Positions 7,902 through 12,867 of a DNA stretch of 13,229 nt are shown in pieces. The notes under the pieces were generated by a model. It was given only the letters and a program-made list of their open reading frames with translations. It made no database searches and had not been told where the DNA came from. Both the position numbers and the translations under genes were made by a program. How positions within the stretch are numbered: the stretch's first letter is position 1; each line of letters starts with the position of its first letter. The DNA comes from Brevibacterium picturae. GTDB taxonomy: Bacteria > Actinomycetota > Actinomycetes > Actinomycetales > Brevibacteriaceae. The stretch covers positions 1-13,229 of the forward strand of contig NZ_JAKDJU010000084.1 of the NCBI RefSeq assembly GCF_030453725.1, read 5' to 3'.

Positions 7902-8441
7902 ATGACTACAGCTTCTACGCACACAGCGATCATGCACACCAACCACGGTGACATCACCATCAACCTCTTCGGCAACCACGCCCCGAAGACCGTTGCCAAC
8001 TTCGTGGAACTGGCCAAGGGTGAGCGTGAGTTCACCGATCCTGCGACCGGCGAACCCACCAAGCGTCCGTTCTACGACGGCCTCAACTTCCACCGCATCA
8101 TCTCGGACTTCATGATCCAGGGCGGCTGCCCGCTGGGCACCGGCACCGGCGGCCCCGGCTACACCTTCGACGATGAGATCCACCCGGAACTCCAGTTCGA
8201 TCGCAAGTACCTGCTGGCCATGGCCAATGCCGGCAAGCAGATGGGACGCGGCACGAACGGTTCGCAGTTCTTCATCACGACTGCCGAAACTCCGTGGCTC
8301 AACGGCAAGCACACCATCTTCGGCGAGGTCGCCGACGAAGCCTCGCAGAAGGTCGCCGACGAGATCAACAACGTGCGCACCGCAGCCATGGACAAGCCGG
8401 TTGAACCAGTCGTCTTGGAATCGGTCGAAATCAGCGGCTGA
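7902..8441 (+). CDS. ppiA: Cyclophilin-type peptidyl-prolyl cis-trans isomerase
   Basis: This 179-residue cytosolic cyclophilin catalyses cis-trans isomerisation of X-Pro bonds. The signature residues are present: FHRII (catalytic Arg65), DFMIQGGCP (Gln73), the LAMANAG segment, GSQFFITT (121-127), Trp132 and GKHTIFGEV (His137). There is no signal peptide. The length and sequence correspond to the single-domain PpiA found next to cwsA and crgA near the origin in actinobacteria (Rv0009). The start is fixed by the -10 element six bases upstream, and the N-terminus (MTTASTHTAIMHTNHGDI) resembles known actinobacterial PpiA proteins. It is divergent from the cwsA-like gene, with about 165 bp between the two starts, and is followed 74 bp later by the rhomboid gene, which has its own apparent promoter. 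Confidence 0.96.
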   Translation: MTTASTHTAIMHTNHGDITINLFGNHAPKTVANFVELAKGEREFTDPATGEPTKRPFYDGLNFHRIISDFMIQGGCPLGTGTGGPGYTFDDEIHPELQFDRKYLLAMANAGKQMGRGTNGSQFFITTAETPWLNGKHTIFGEVADEASQKVADEINNVRTAAMDKPVEPVVLESVEISG

Positions 8442-8466
8442 ATGCGATTCGCCGGTGAGCATGCGC

Positions 8467-8482
8467 ACTGACCGCAGTCAGT
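8467..8482. promoter_or_regulatory. Palindrome upstream of the rhomboid promoter
   Basis: ACTGACCGCAGTCAGT has perfect 6-bp arms around CGCA. It ends 21 bp before the -10 of the rhomboid gene, so it touches the expected -35 position, and it is 25 nt after the ppiA stop. It could be an operator or a weak ppiA terminator stem-loop. The function is not established. Confidence 0.35.
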
Positions 8483-8503
8483 ACGCAGATGCACTGAACT
8501 GAG

Positions 8504-8509
8504 TACCAT
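8504..8509 (+). promoter_or_regulatory. Leaderless -10 element that decides the rhomboid start
   Basis: TACCAT is followed by GGTGTG and ATG at 8516. The 6-nt spacing equals that at argS and ppiA and favours ATG 8516 over the in-frame GTG at 8513. Confidence 0.5.
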
Positions 8510-8515
8510 GGTGTG

Positions 8516-9223
8516 ATGGACACACCTCAGGAGGGCTCGGCACGGGAGACCGGCCGGGCCCTTTCCATGTCCCCTCCGCTTGTCACCCGCACGATCATGA
8601 TCCTCACGGGCGTGGTGTTCCTTGCCCAGCTGCTGCCTGGCCTGGATCTTGTCCACCGACTCAGCTTTGTTCCCGCACTGGCGCTGGAGCAGCCGTGGCG
8701 GGTGCTGACGGTGGCGCTGGTGCATGAACAGCCGTCACCGTTCCATCTCCTGGCCAATATGATCGGCCTGTTCTTCTTCGGTTCATTCGTCGAGCGTGCC
8801 CTCGGCCGCTGGCGCTTCCTCATCCTCTACCTGCTCGGGACGATCGGCGGATCGGCGATGGTCCTCGTCCTCGCGAAGCCGTTCTCTCTGGACTGGGTGA
8901 CGAACAACATCGGTGCTTCCGGCGCGGTCTTCGCCATCATCGGAGTCCTCCTGGTGCCGACACGGAGGCTCGACCGCAACATCACCGGGGTCGTGCTCTT
9001 CGTCGCTCTCAACTTCGGCTACGGATTCCTCGTCGCAGGAGTGTCCTGGCAGGCCCACCTCGGCGGGCTCATTGCGGGCTTCGTGCTGGGCTGTGGTGCT
9101 CTGTTGGTGCCGGAGAAGCAGTCGAGGCCGGTCTTCGGGCTTGCGGCCCTCGGGCTGCTGCTGGTGATGTTTGCCGCCGGTGCGTGGCGGATCAGCGATG
9201 CCTGGCAGATCGCCGCCATGTGA
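8516..9223 (+). CDS. Rhomboid family intramembrane serine protease
   Basis: The product has 235 residues and at least six hydrophobic helices. The catalytic dyad is visible: Ser135 in GASGAVF and His181 in AHLGGL. His77 and Asn81 in FHLLANMIGLFFFG match the oxyanion-supporting HxxxN of rhomboids. The enzyme should cut transmembrane segments within the membrane; the substrate is unknown. A short cytoplasmic N-terminus (about 20 residues) precedes the first helix. A rhomboid between ppiA and crgA is a standard arrangement in actinobacteria. Start 8516 follows from the -10 spacing; a later in-frame ATG (MSPPLV, residue 18) is less likely. The last codons and the TGA stop lie inside the first unit of a 23-bp tandem array, so the QIAAM C-terminus is encoded by repeat DNA. 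Confidence 0.93.
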   Translation: MDTPQEGSARETGRALSMSPPLVTRTIMILTGVVFLAQLLPGLDLVHRLSFVPALALEQPWRVLTVALVHEQPSPFHLLANMIGLFFFGSFVERALGRWRFLILYLLGTIGGSAMVLVLAKPFSLDWVTNNIGASGAVFAIIGVLLVPTRRLDRNITGVVLFVALNFGYGFLVAGVSWQAHLGGLIAGFVLGCGALLVPEKQSRPVFGLAALGLLLVMFAAGAWRISDAWQIAAM

Positions 9224-9317
9224 TGCGTACAGATCACCGGCATGTGGCGCGACAGGTCTCCGGCATGTGGCGCGACAGATCACCGGCAGGTGGTGCGACA
9301 GATCTCCGCCAGGTGGC
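9206..9317 (+). repeat. 23-bp tandem repeats (about 4.8 units) at the rhomboid 3' end
   Basis: The units start at 9206 (24 bp), 9230, 9253, 9276 and 9299 (partial). Each begins CAGRTCNCCGSC and continues AKGTGGYGCGA or a close variant. Units 9230 and 9253 differ at only two positions (ATCACC versus GTCTCC). The first unit contains the rhomboid stop codon. The period is not a multiple of three and stops occur in the frames, so the array does not encode protein repeats. Units are directly adjacent with no spacers, so it is not a CRISPR. The period of about two helical turns and the neighbouring DnaA boxes resemble iterons; other possibilities are a protein-binding array or a relic of an IS end with repeated transposase sites. 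Confidence 0.85.
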
Positions 9318-9398
9318 CATCATTCCACGGGCCCCAGCGACTCTCAGGCCGATATCAGACTTCGGCGGAAAATTGGCATCTTCGATCCCTGAAATTAG

Positions 9399-9524
9399 TT
9401 GTCCACAGCCTTTATCCACATGGTGGATAACTTACATGCGTGTATTTACCCAGGTCACAAGCTCAAAATAAGTTATACACAAGCGACGCTCCCGGCTTGG
9501 GTATAACTTCGACCCTGTGGACAA
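9399..9524. other. Cluster of six DnaA boxes; origin-like or DnaA-titration element
   Basis: Exact matches to known DnaA boxes: TTGTCCACA at 9399-9407 (+), TTATCCACA at 9412-9420 (+) and TTGTCCACA at 9516-9524 (-). Near matches: TTATCCACC at 9422-9430 (-), TTATACACA at 9473-9481 (+) and TTATACCCA at 9498-9506 (-). The second and third form the 19-bp palindrome TTATCCACATGGTGGATAA. Three boxes share an AAGTTAT lead-in. The two actinobacterial-consensus boxes face each other at the outer edges. The DNA between is AT-rich. TTGTCCACA is the consensus of mycobacterial and streptomycete boxes, and TTATCCACA that of E. coli. The usual actinobacterial oriC lies between dnaA and dnaN, neither of which is here, so this may be a secondary DnaA-binding locus or a displaced origin. 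Confidence 0.75.
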
Positions 9525-9615
9525 GGTCGCCGCGGCGGCAATGGAAACGGCAATAGCCGATGAACACCGCAGCTGCAGGTGGGCCGCGCGAGTGCGCGCG
9601 ACACCGAATGCGCAA

Positions 9616-9685
9616 TCGAAAAACGGGCGCTGCGTCGACTACCGGGTTTTCACACCCGTGCGTCGACACAACGCCCGTTTTTCGA
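9616..9685. terminator. Long two-part hairpin after crgA
   Basis: The outer arms are 24 nt (9616-9639 and 9662-9685) and match at 22 of 24 positions. They begin TCGAAAAACGGGCG and end CGCCCGTTTTTCGA. A second stem, CGGGT (9643-9647) with ACCCG (9654-9658), sits in the 22-nt loop. Because the A-tract and T-tract sit at the two outer ends, either strand gives a GC stem followed by a U-run, so it can terminate from both sides. It begins 22 nt beyond the crgA stop and also shields crgA from the DnaA-box region. Confidence 0.85.
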
Positions 9686-9707
9686 GAAGTGGCCTGCGGC
9701 CTGCGGA

Positions 9708-10490
9708 TTACCGCCAGCGGGTGGACATGATCAGCCCCGCGACGAAGAACCCGAATCCGATGAGGATGTTCCAGTTGGCCCATGCCTCGACCGGGAAGGC
9801 TCCCTGCGATACATAGAAGGTCACAAGCCAGACCAGTCCGATGAGCAGGAGACCGATGAGCACCGGCAGGAACCAGCTGGGATTCGGCTTGATCGTCTGC
9901 TGACCGGACTGCGAGGTGTATGTGGCGGTCTTGCGTCCCTGAGATCGCTTGGCCGGGTTGCCTGAGCGCGAGGTGCGCTTGGCCGAGGATCCCTTGGCGA
10001 CTGCAGAACCCTTGACTGCAGAACTCTTGGCGGACGCTCCCTTGGCGGTCTCGCTCTTCTTCGACGACTTGCTGTCTTTGCCGTCTTCGTCCTTGCCTAA
10101 GCTGTCTTTGTCGGCTGCGGCGGTTTTCTCGGACTGTGCCGCCTTCTCGGACTTCTCAGAGTCATCGGCGGCTGCGGCGGCCTTGTCGTCGGCGTCAGCG
10201 TCGTCCGCCGACTGTGCCTCAGAACCGTCACCGTCAGAATCGGCAGAACCGTCACCGTCAGAATCAGCGTCGCTGTCGGCGGGAACGACATCGGACTTGT
10301 CGTCACCGTCGTCCAGGTCGAGGAGCTCGCCCTCGAGGCTGTCGTCCTTCACAGCATCTGCCTGCTCAGCCTGCGGATCCTCGACTGTCTCGACATTGTC
10401 ATTCGGCTGGGCCGTGGTTTCGACATCGGCCTTCGACGACGTGCGAGAAGTGCGCTGGGGGCGCTGGGTCCGTCGGTTGGACTTGGCCAC
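9708..10490 (-). CDS. crgA: Cell division protein CrgA with long acidic N-terminal extension
   Basis: The product has 260 residues; only the last 65 or so are the CrgA core. The core starts at KPNPSWF, has two transmembrane helices (PVLIGLLLIGLVWLVTFYV and WNILIGFGFFVAGLIM) and ends in the hallmark STRWR. CrgA is a septal membrane protein that in mycobacteria binds FtsZ, FtsQ, FtsI and CwsA; in Streptomyces it affects septation timing. The extension (about 195 residues) has a basic start (MAKSNRRTQRP), an acidic Asp/Ser/Ala section (about 30-120) and a Lys/Ser/Ala section (about 120-190); it should be disordered and cytoplasmic. Typical CrgA is about 85-95 residues. Start GTG 10490 is supported by a strong AAGGAG (10496-10501) 5 nt upstream. 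It is divergent from the sortase operon and followed by a strong hairpin. Confidence 0.93.
   Translation of the reverse strand: MAKSNRRTQRPQRTSRTSSKADVETTAQPNDNVETVEDPQAEQADAVKDDSLEGELLDLDDGDDKSDVVPADSDADSDGDGSADSDGDGSEAQSADDADADDKAAAAADDSEKSEKAAQSEKTAAADKDSLGKDEDGKDSKSSKKSETAKGASAKSSAVKGSAVAKGSSAKRTSRSGNPAKRSQGRKTATYTSQSGQQTIKPNPSWFLPVLIGLLLIGLVWLVTFYVSQGAFPVEAWANWNILIGFGFFVAGLIMSTRWR
10220..10267 (-). repeat. 24-bp in-frame duplication within crgA
   Basis: Two adjacent 24-bp units (10220-10243 and 10244-10267) differ at one base. They encode the repeated Asp/Ser/Gly octad seen as SDGDGSAD then SDGDGSEA in the acidic extension. Being in frame and nearly identical, the duplication is recent and may vary in copy number between strains. 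Confidence 0.8.
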
Positions 10491-10557
10491 GAGTACTCCT
10501 TATACGGCCGACCATTGCTGAGGCCACCGATTGAATGAATAGGGACAATCGCACATC

Positions 10558-10563
10558 AGTCTA
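10558..10563 (-). promoter_or_regulatory. Possible -10 element for crgA
   Basis: TAGACT on the minus strand would give a leader of about 60 nt including the AAGGAG site. The sequence TAGACTGA is shared with the presumed cwsA promoter. An AT-rich palindrome, AGTTTTAAAAACT (10579-10591), lies just upstream at the expected -35 position. No standard -35 is seen. Confidence 0.35.
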
Positions 10564-10628
10564 CTCGTGACATCCGGCAGTTTTAAAAACTCCAACTACC
10601 CTGAGAACGACCTGTTTATACGGTTTCA

Positions 10629-10634
10629 TACGAT
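10629..10634 (+). promoter_or_regulatory. Possible -10 element for the sortase operon
   Basis: TACGAT fits TANNNT and lies in an AT-rich stretch with repeated ATACGR hexamers (10618, 10628, 10643). Transcription would start near 10641, giving a leader of about 65 nt to GTG 10707. An alternative AACAAT at 10686-10691 sits 7 nt before a GTG that opens only a five-codon frame. Both are tentative. Confidence 0.3.
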
Positions 10635-10706
10635 AAAGTGCAATACGGTGTCCCCGCTTGCCCTCTGGGCGAGCCCCGGATTTGAAACAATAGGCACGGT
10701 GCAGCA

Positions 10707-11873
10707 GTGGTGAATGGTCCCTCCTCGGGTAACGAATCAGACGCGAACGCGTCCTCGCGACCCACTATTCGTCCTGCTCAGAGACAGAACTCCTCGCACC
10801 ACCCAGCCGACGAACGACATCTGTCTCAGGGCGGGTACGGCGGCCACGACGCAGGTCCGGCCACAGAACCCATGAGCACAGCACCCGATCAACCACTTCC
10901 CAGCCGGCGTGAACTTCGTCGCCGTGAGGCCGAAGCCGCCGCCGCAAACGGTGCCCCGACGGCCGTGTACTCCGACGTCCCGCCCGCGCACCAGGACTCC
11001 ACCCAGAGACAACCGACGGTCAACGGCGAAACGGATCCCCGCCTCGGCGCCCATACTGGTGCGGCCGCTGCCGGCAACGGTGGACAGTCCGATGGAGGTC
11101 GTCGCACAAGTCGTCGCAGGCAGAAACCCGAACGTGAACCGCTCGGCCCCGTTCGCGGCACTGTCCGCACCTTCGGCGAGCTCTGCATCACGGCCGGAAT
11201 GGTTCTCATCCTGTTCGTGGTCTGGCAGCTGTGGTGGACCGACATCGAAGCCAACCGCGACAACGAGGTTCTGGCCGACAAACTCACCGAGGACTGGTCG
11301 AACCAGGACCCCAACGAGCTTCCCGCCGACCCGGACGAACCGGTCGTGGCTGATCCGGTGGAGAAGAACAACGCGTTCGGCATCTTCTACATTCCGCGCT
11401 TCGGCGACGACTACTACCGCACGGTCGCCGAGGGCGTCGATCTCGAACCCGTCCTCAACCGGATGGGCGTGGGCCGGTACCCGAACTCGGCGATGCCGGG
11501 TGAGGTGGGCAACTTCTCGGTCGCCGGCCACCGCGTCACCTACGGCAAGCCGTTCAACCAGATCGCGAAGCTGCGCCCCGGTGACGAGATCATCGTCCAG
11601 ACCAAGGACGGCTTCTACACGTACACGTTCCGCAACTTCGACATCATCCTCCCCGATGCCGTCGAGGTTCTCGCACCGGTCCCCAATGAGCCGACGTTCA
11701 AGGGCAAGGACCGGATCCTCACGATGACGGCCTGCAATCCGATGTTCTCGGCGAGGGAGCGCTACATCGCCTACGCCGAGCTCACCGACTGGACCCCAGC
11801 CGGCGACGGCGCGCCGGACAACATCAAGGACTCGAAGGCCTACGACAAGGTCAGCAAGAACGGTGGTGCCTGA
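10707..11873 (+). CDS. Class E sortase
   Basis: A transpeptidase of the class E group, which attaches LAXTG-type surface proteins to the cell wall in high-GC Gram-positives. From GTG 10707 it has 388 residues. An N-terminal low-complexity cytoplasmic region (about 1-155) contains SRRELRRREAEA and an Arg-rich patch. One transmembrane helix follows (about 158-177), then an extracellular linker and the sortase barrel (about 224-362). Catalytic residues: His275 in SVAGHRVTYG, Cys343 in LTMTACNPM and Arg350 or Arg352 in SARERYI. The start is uncertain: GTG 10707 has no good ribosome-binding site, and ATG 10872 (MSTAPDQPLPSRREL, residue 56) is a natural-looking alternative; neither choice affects the domain. 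It leads an operon with the next gene 2 nt downstream. Position between crgA and trpG matches Rv0012-type loci. Confidence 0.92.
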   Translation: MVNGPSSGNESDANASSRPTIRPAQRQNSSHHPADERHLSQGGYGGHDAGPATEPMSTAPDQPLPSRRELRRREAEAAAANGAPTAVYSDVPPAHQDSTQRQPTVNGETDPRLGAHTGAAAAGNGGQSDGGRRTSRRRQKPEREPLGPVRGTVRTFGELCITAGMVLILFVVWQLWWTDIEANRDNEVLADKLTEDWSNQDPNELPADPDEPVVADPVEKNNAFGIFYIPRFGDDYYRTVAEGVDLEPVLNRMGVGRYPNSAMPGEVGNFSVAGHRVTYGKPFNQIAKLRPGDEIIVQTKDGFYTYTFRNFDIILPDAVEVLAPVPNEPTFKGKDRILTMTACNPMFSARERYIAYAELTDWTPAGDGAPDNIKDSKAYDKVSKNGGA

Positions 11874-11875
11874 GA

Positions 11876-12049
11876 ATGTACGGTCTGATCTGGCGAGTGC
11901 TTCCCGGGAACTGGTTCGTCAAACTCATCTTCGCACTCATCCTCATCGCGGCCGTGGTGCTGCTGCTCATGCAGTACGTCTTCCCGGTCGTCGCCCCCTA
12001 CATGCCCTTCAACAACGCAACTGTGACTGATGGAAGCGGTGGCCAATGA
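11876..12049 (+). CDS. Small single-pass membrane protein (57 aa) in the sortase-pabA operon
   Basis: ATG starts 2 nt after the sortase stop, and the TGA overlaps the ATG of the next gene (ATGA). The translation begins MYGLIWRVLPGNWFVK, has one transmembrane helix (LIFALILIAAVVLLLMQYVF, about 17-36), then PVVAPYMPFNN and the tail ATVTDGSGGQ. The basic N-terminal side and the polar end suggest N-in, C-out topology. Codon third positions are G/C-rich as in its neighbours. From memory, similar short proteins with an N-terminal LPG and a VFP-P pattern lie between sortase and trpG/pabA in other actinobacteria; the function is unknown. Tight packing at both ends suggests coupled translation with the sortase and the glutaminase. 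It could be a sortase accessory, but nothing in the sequence proves that. Confidence 0.8.
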   Translation: MYGLIWRVLPGNWFVKLIFALILIAAVVLLLMQYVFPVVAPYMPFNNATVTDGSGGQ

Positions 12050-12720
12050 CTAAGATCCTCGTCGTCGACAACTATGACAGCTTCGTCTACACGCTCGTGT
12101 CCTATGTCCGTGAGCTCGGAGCGCAGACGCAGGTCATCCGCAATGACGATATGTCCGCCGAGGCTGTCGTGGCCCTGGCGGCCGACTTCGACGGTGTCCT
12201 CCTGTCCCCAGGTCCGGGTGTGCCGGCCGAATCGGGAGTGTGCCCGGACCTCATCTCCTGGGCGGAGACGTCCGGCACCCCGGTGTTCGGAGTCTGCCTG
12301 GGCCACCAGGCCCTCGGCGAGGTCTTTGGTGCCACGGTGACCCACTCGCCGGTGCTCATGCACGGCAAGACCTCGGTCATCACACATGACAGCCAGGGCA
12401 TCTTCTTCGGCTGCAAGAATCCTCTGACCGTGACCAGGTACCACTCGCTGGCGATCGTCGACGAGACCATCGACGTCGAGAAGTTCATGGTCACGGCCCG
12501 CACCGAGGATGGTGTCGTCATGGCGATCGAACATCGTGAGCAGCCGTTGTTCGGAGTCCAGTTCCACCCGGAGTCGGTGCTCACCGAATGCGGCTATCTG
12601 ATGCTGGGCAACTGGCTCGAGGTCTGCGGAATCGAAGGCGCCGCCGCACAGGCCGCGACGATGTCTCCGATGGCCTCGGCGATCGCGGCGAAGTCCGTTC
12701 CGGCCCGCACCTCGGCTTAG
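12046..12720 (+). CDS. pabA: Glutamine amidotransferase subunit of aminodeoxychorismate/anthranilate synthase
   Basis: This 224-residue class I glutaminase frees ammonia from glutamine for 4-amino-4-deoxychorismate (folate) and/or anthranilate (tryptophan) synthesis, acting with a chorismate-binding PabB or TrpE subunit that is not in this window. The catalytic triad is complete: Cys84 in FGVCLGHQAL, His174 and Glu176 in VQFHPES. VVDNYDSFVY at the N-terminus and LLSPGPGVP (52-60) are family signatures. About 30 Ala/Ser-rich residues follow the domain. The gene at this site in mycobacteria is called trpG (Rv0013) and may serve both pathways; no trp genes lie nearby, so pabA or a dual role is as likely. 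The start overlaps the preceding stop (ATGA), with GGTGG just upstream. The TAG stop is embedded in a 14-bp tandem duplication. Confidence 0.93.
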   Translation: MTKILVVDNYDSFVYTLVSYVRELGAQTQVIRNDDMSAEAVVALAADFDGVLLSPGPGVPAESGVCPDLISWAETSGTPVFGVCLGHQALGEVFGATVTHSPVLMHGKTSVITHDSQGIFFGCKNPLTVTRYHSLAIVDETIDVEKFMVTARTEDGVVMAIEHREQPLFGVQFHPESVLTECGYLMLGNWLEVCGIEGAAAQAATMSPMASAIAAKSVPARTSA

Positions 12721-12743
12721 GCCCTTCCGCTTAGACCCTTCCG
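12716..12743 (+). repeat. 14-bp tandem duplication overlapping the pabA stop
   Basis: CTTAGGCCCTTCCG (12716-12729) is followed directly by CTTAGACCCTTCCG (12730-12743), 13 of 14 bases identical. The TAG stop codon is bases 3-5 of the first unit. The bases just after it (AGGGCC, 12746-12751) can pair with GGCCCT (12720-12725), a weak possible hairpin. Confidence 0.75.
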
Positions 12744-12762
12744 ACAGGGCCCTCGGACATAT

Positions 12763-12768
12763 TAGGAT
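12763..12768 (+). promoter_or_regulatory. Possible -10 element for the GyrI-like gene, with structured leader
   Basis: TAGGAT fits TANNNT, with TCCGAC (12740-12745) 17 bp upstream as a weak -35. It overlaps one arm of the inverted repeat GGATCG (12765-12770) / CGATCC (12783-12788). The leader of about 90 nt is GC-rich, with CCCGCC (12820-12825) able to pair with GGCGGG (12838-12843). The pattern matches no riboswitch I recognise. Confidence 0.35.
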
Positions 12769-12867
12769 CGTGAGACACTAAGCGATCCAGGCCCCCGAAG
12801 CACCGAGGCACCCTGAAAGCCCGCCGAGGCGGCTGTGGGCGGGTAGGCGGAACCGAGAGGACTACTG

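Larger units (their letters stand above)
9224..9707. other. Gene-free 484-bp interval between the rhomboid gene and crgA
   Basis: No credible gene is seen. From left to right it holds the 23-bp tandem array (to 9317), an AT-rich DnaA-box cluster (9399-9524), an ordinary GC-rich stretch (9525-9615) in which I see nothing clear, and the long hairpin (9616-9685). The segment 9391-9480 is 39% G+C by my count, far below the flanking genes. Confidence 0.7.

Noticed and set aside
9206..9317. CRISPR array
   Set aside because: Units are directly adjacent with no unique spacers, and no cas genes are present.
9184..9471. 95-residue frame over the 23-bp repeats
   Set aside because: The repeat period is not a multiple of three, so the peptide is an accidental reading; the frame also overlaps the end of the rhomboid gene.
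9399..9524. LexA or other SOS operator in the AT-rich palindrome
   Set aside because: The palindrome is made of DnaA-box half sites and lacks the actinobacterial SOS-box GAAC/GTTC pattern.
9517..9816. 99-residue plus-strand frame across the long hairpin into crgA
   Set aside because: It crosses a terminator and the end of crgA on the other strand, with no ribosome-binding site of note and no recognisable domain.
12769..12867. Known riboswitch ahead of the GyrI-like gene
   Set aside because: Compared by eye with c-di-AMP (ydaO), cobalamin and glycine consensus features; the conserved cores are not present.
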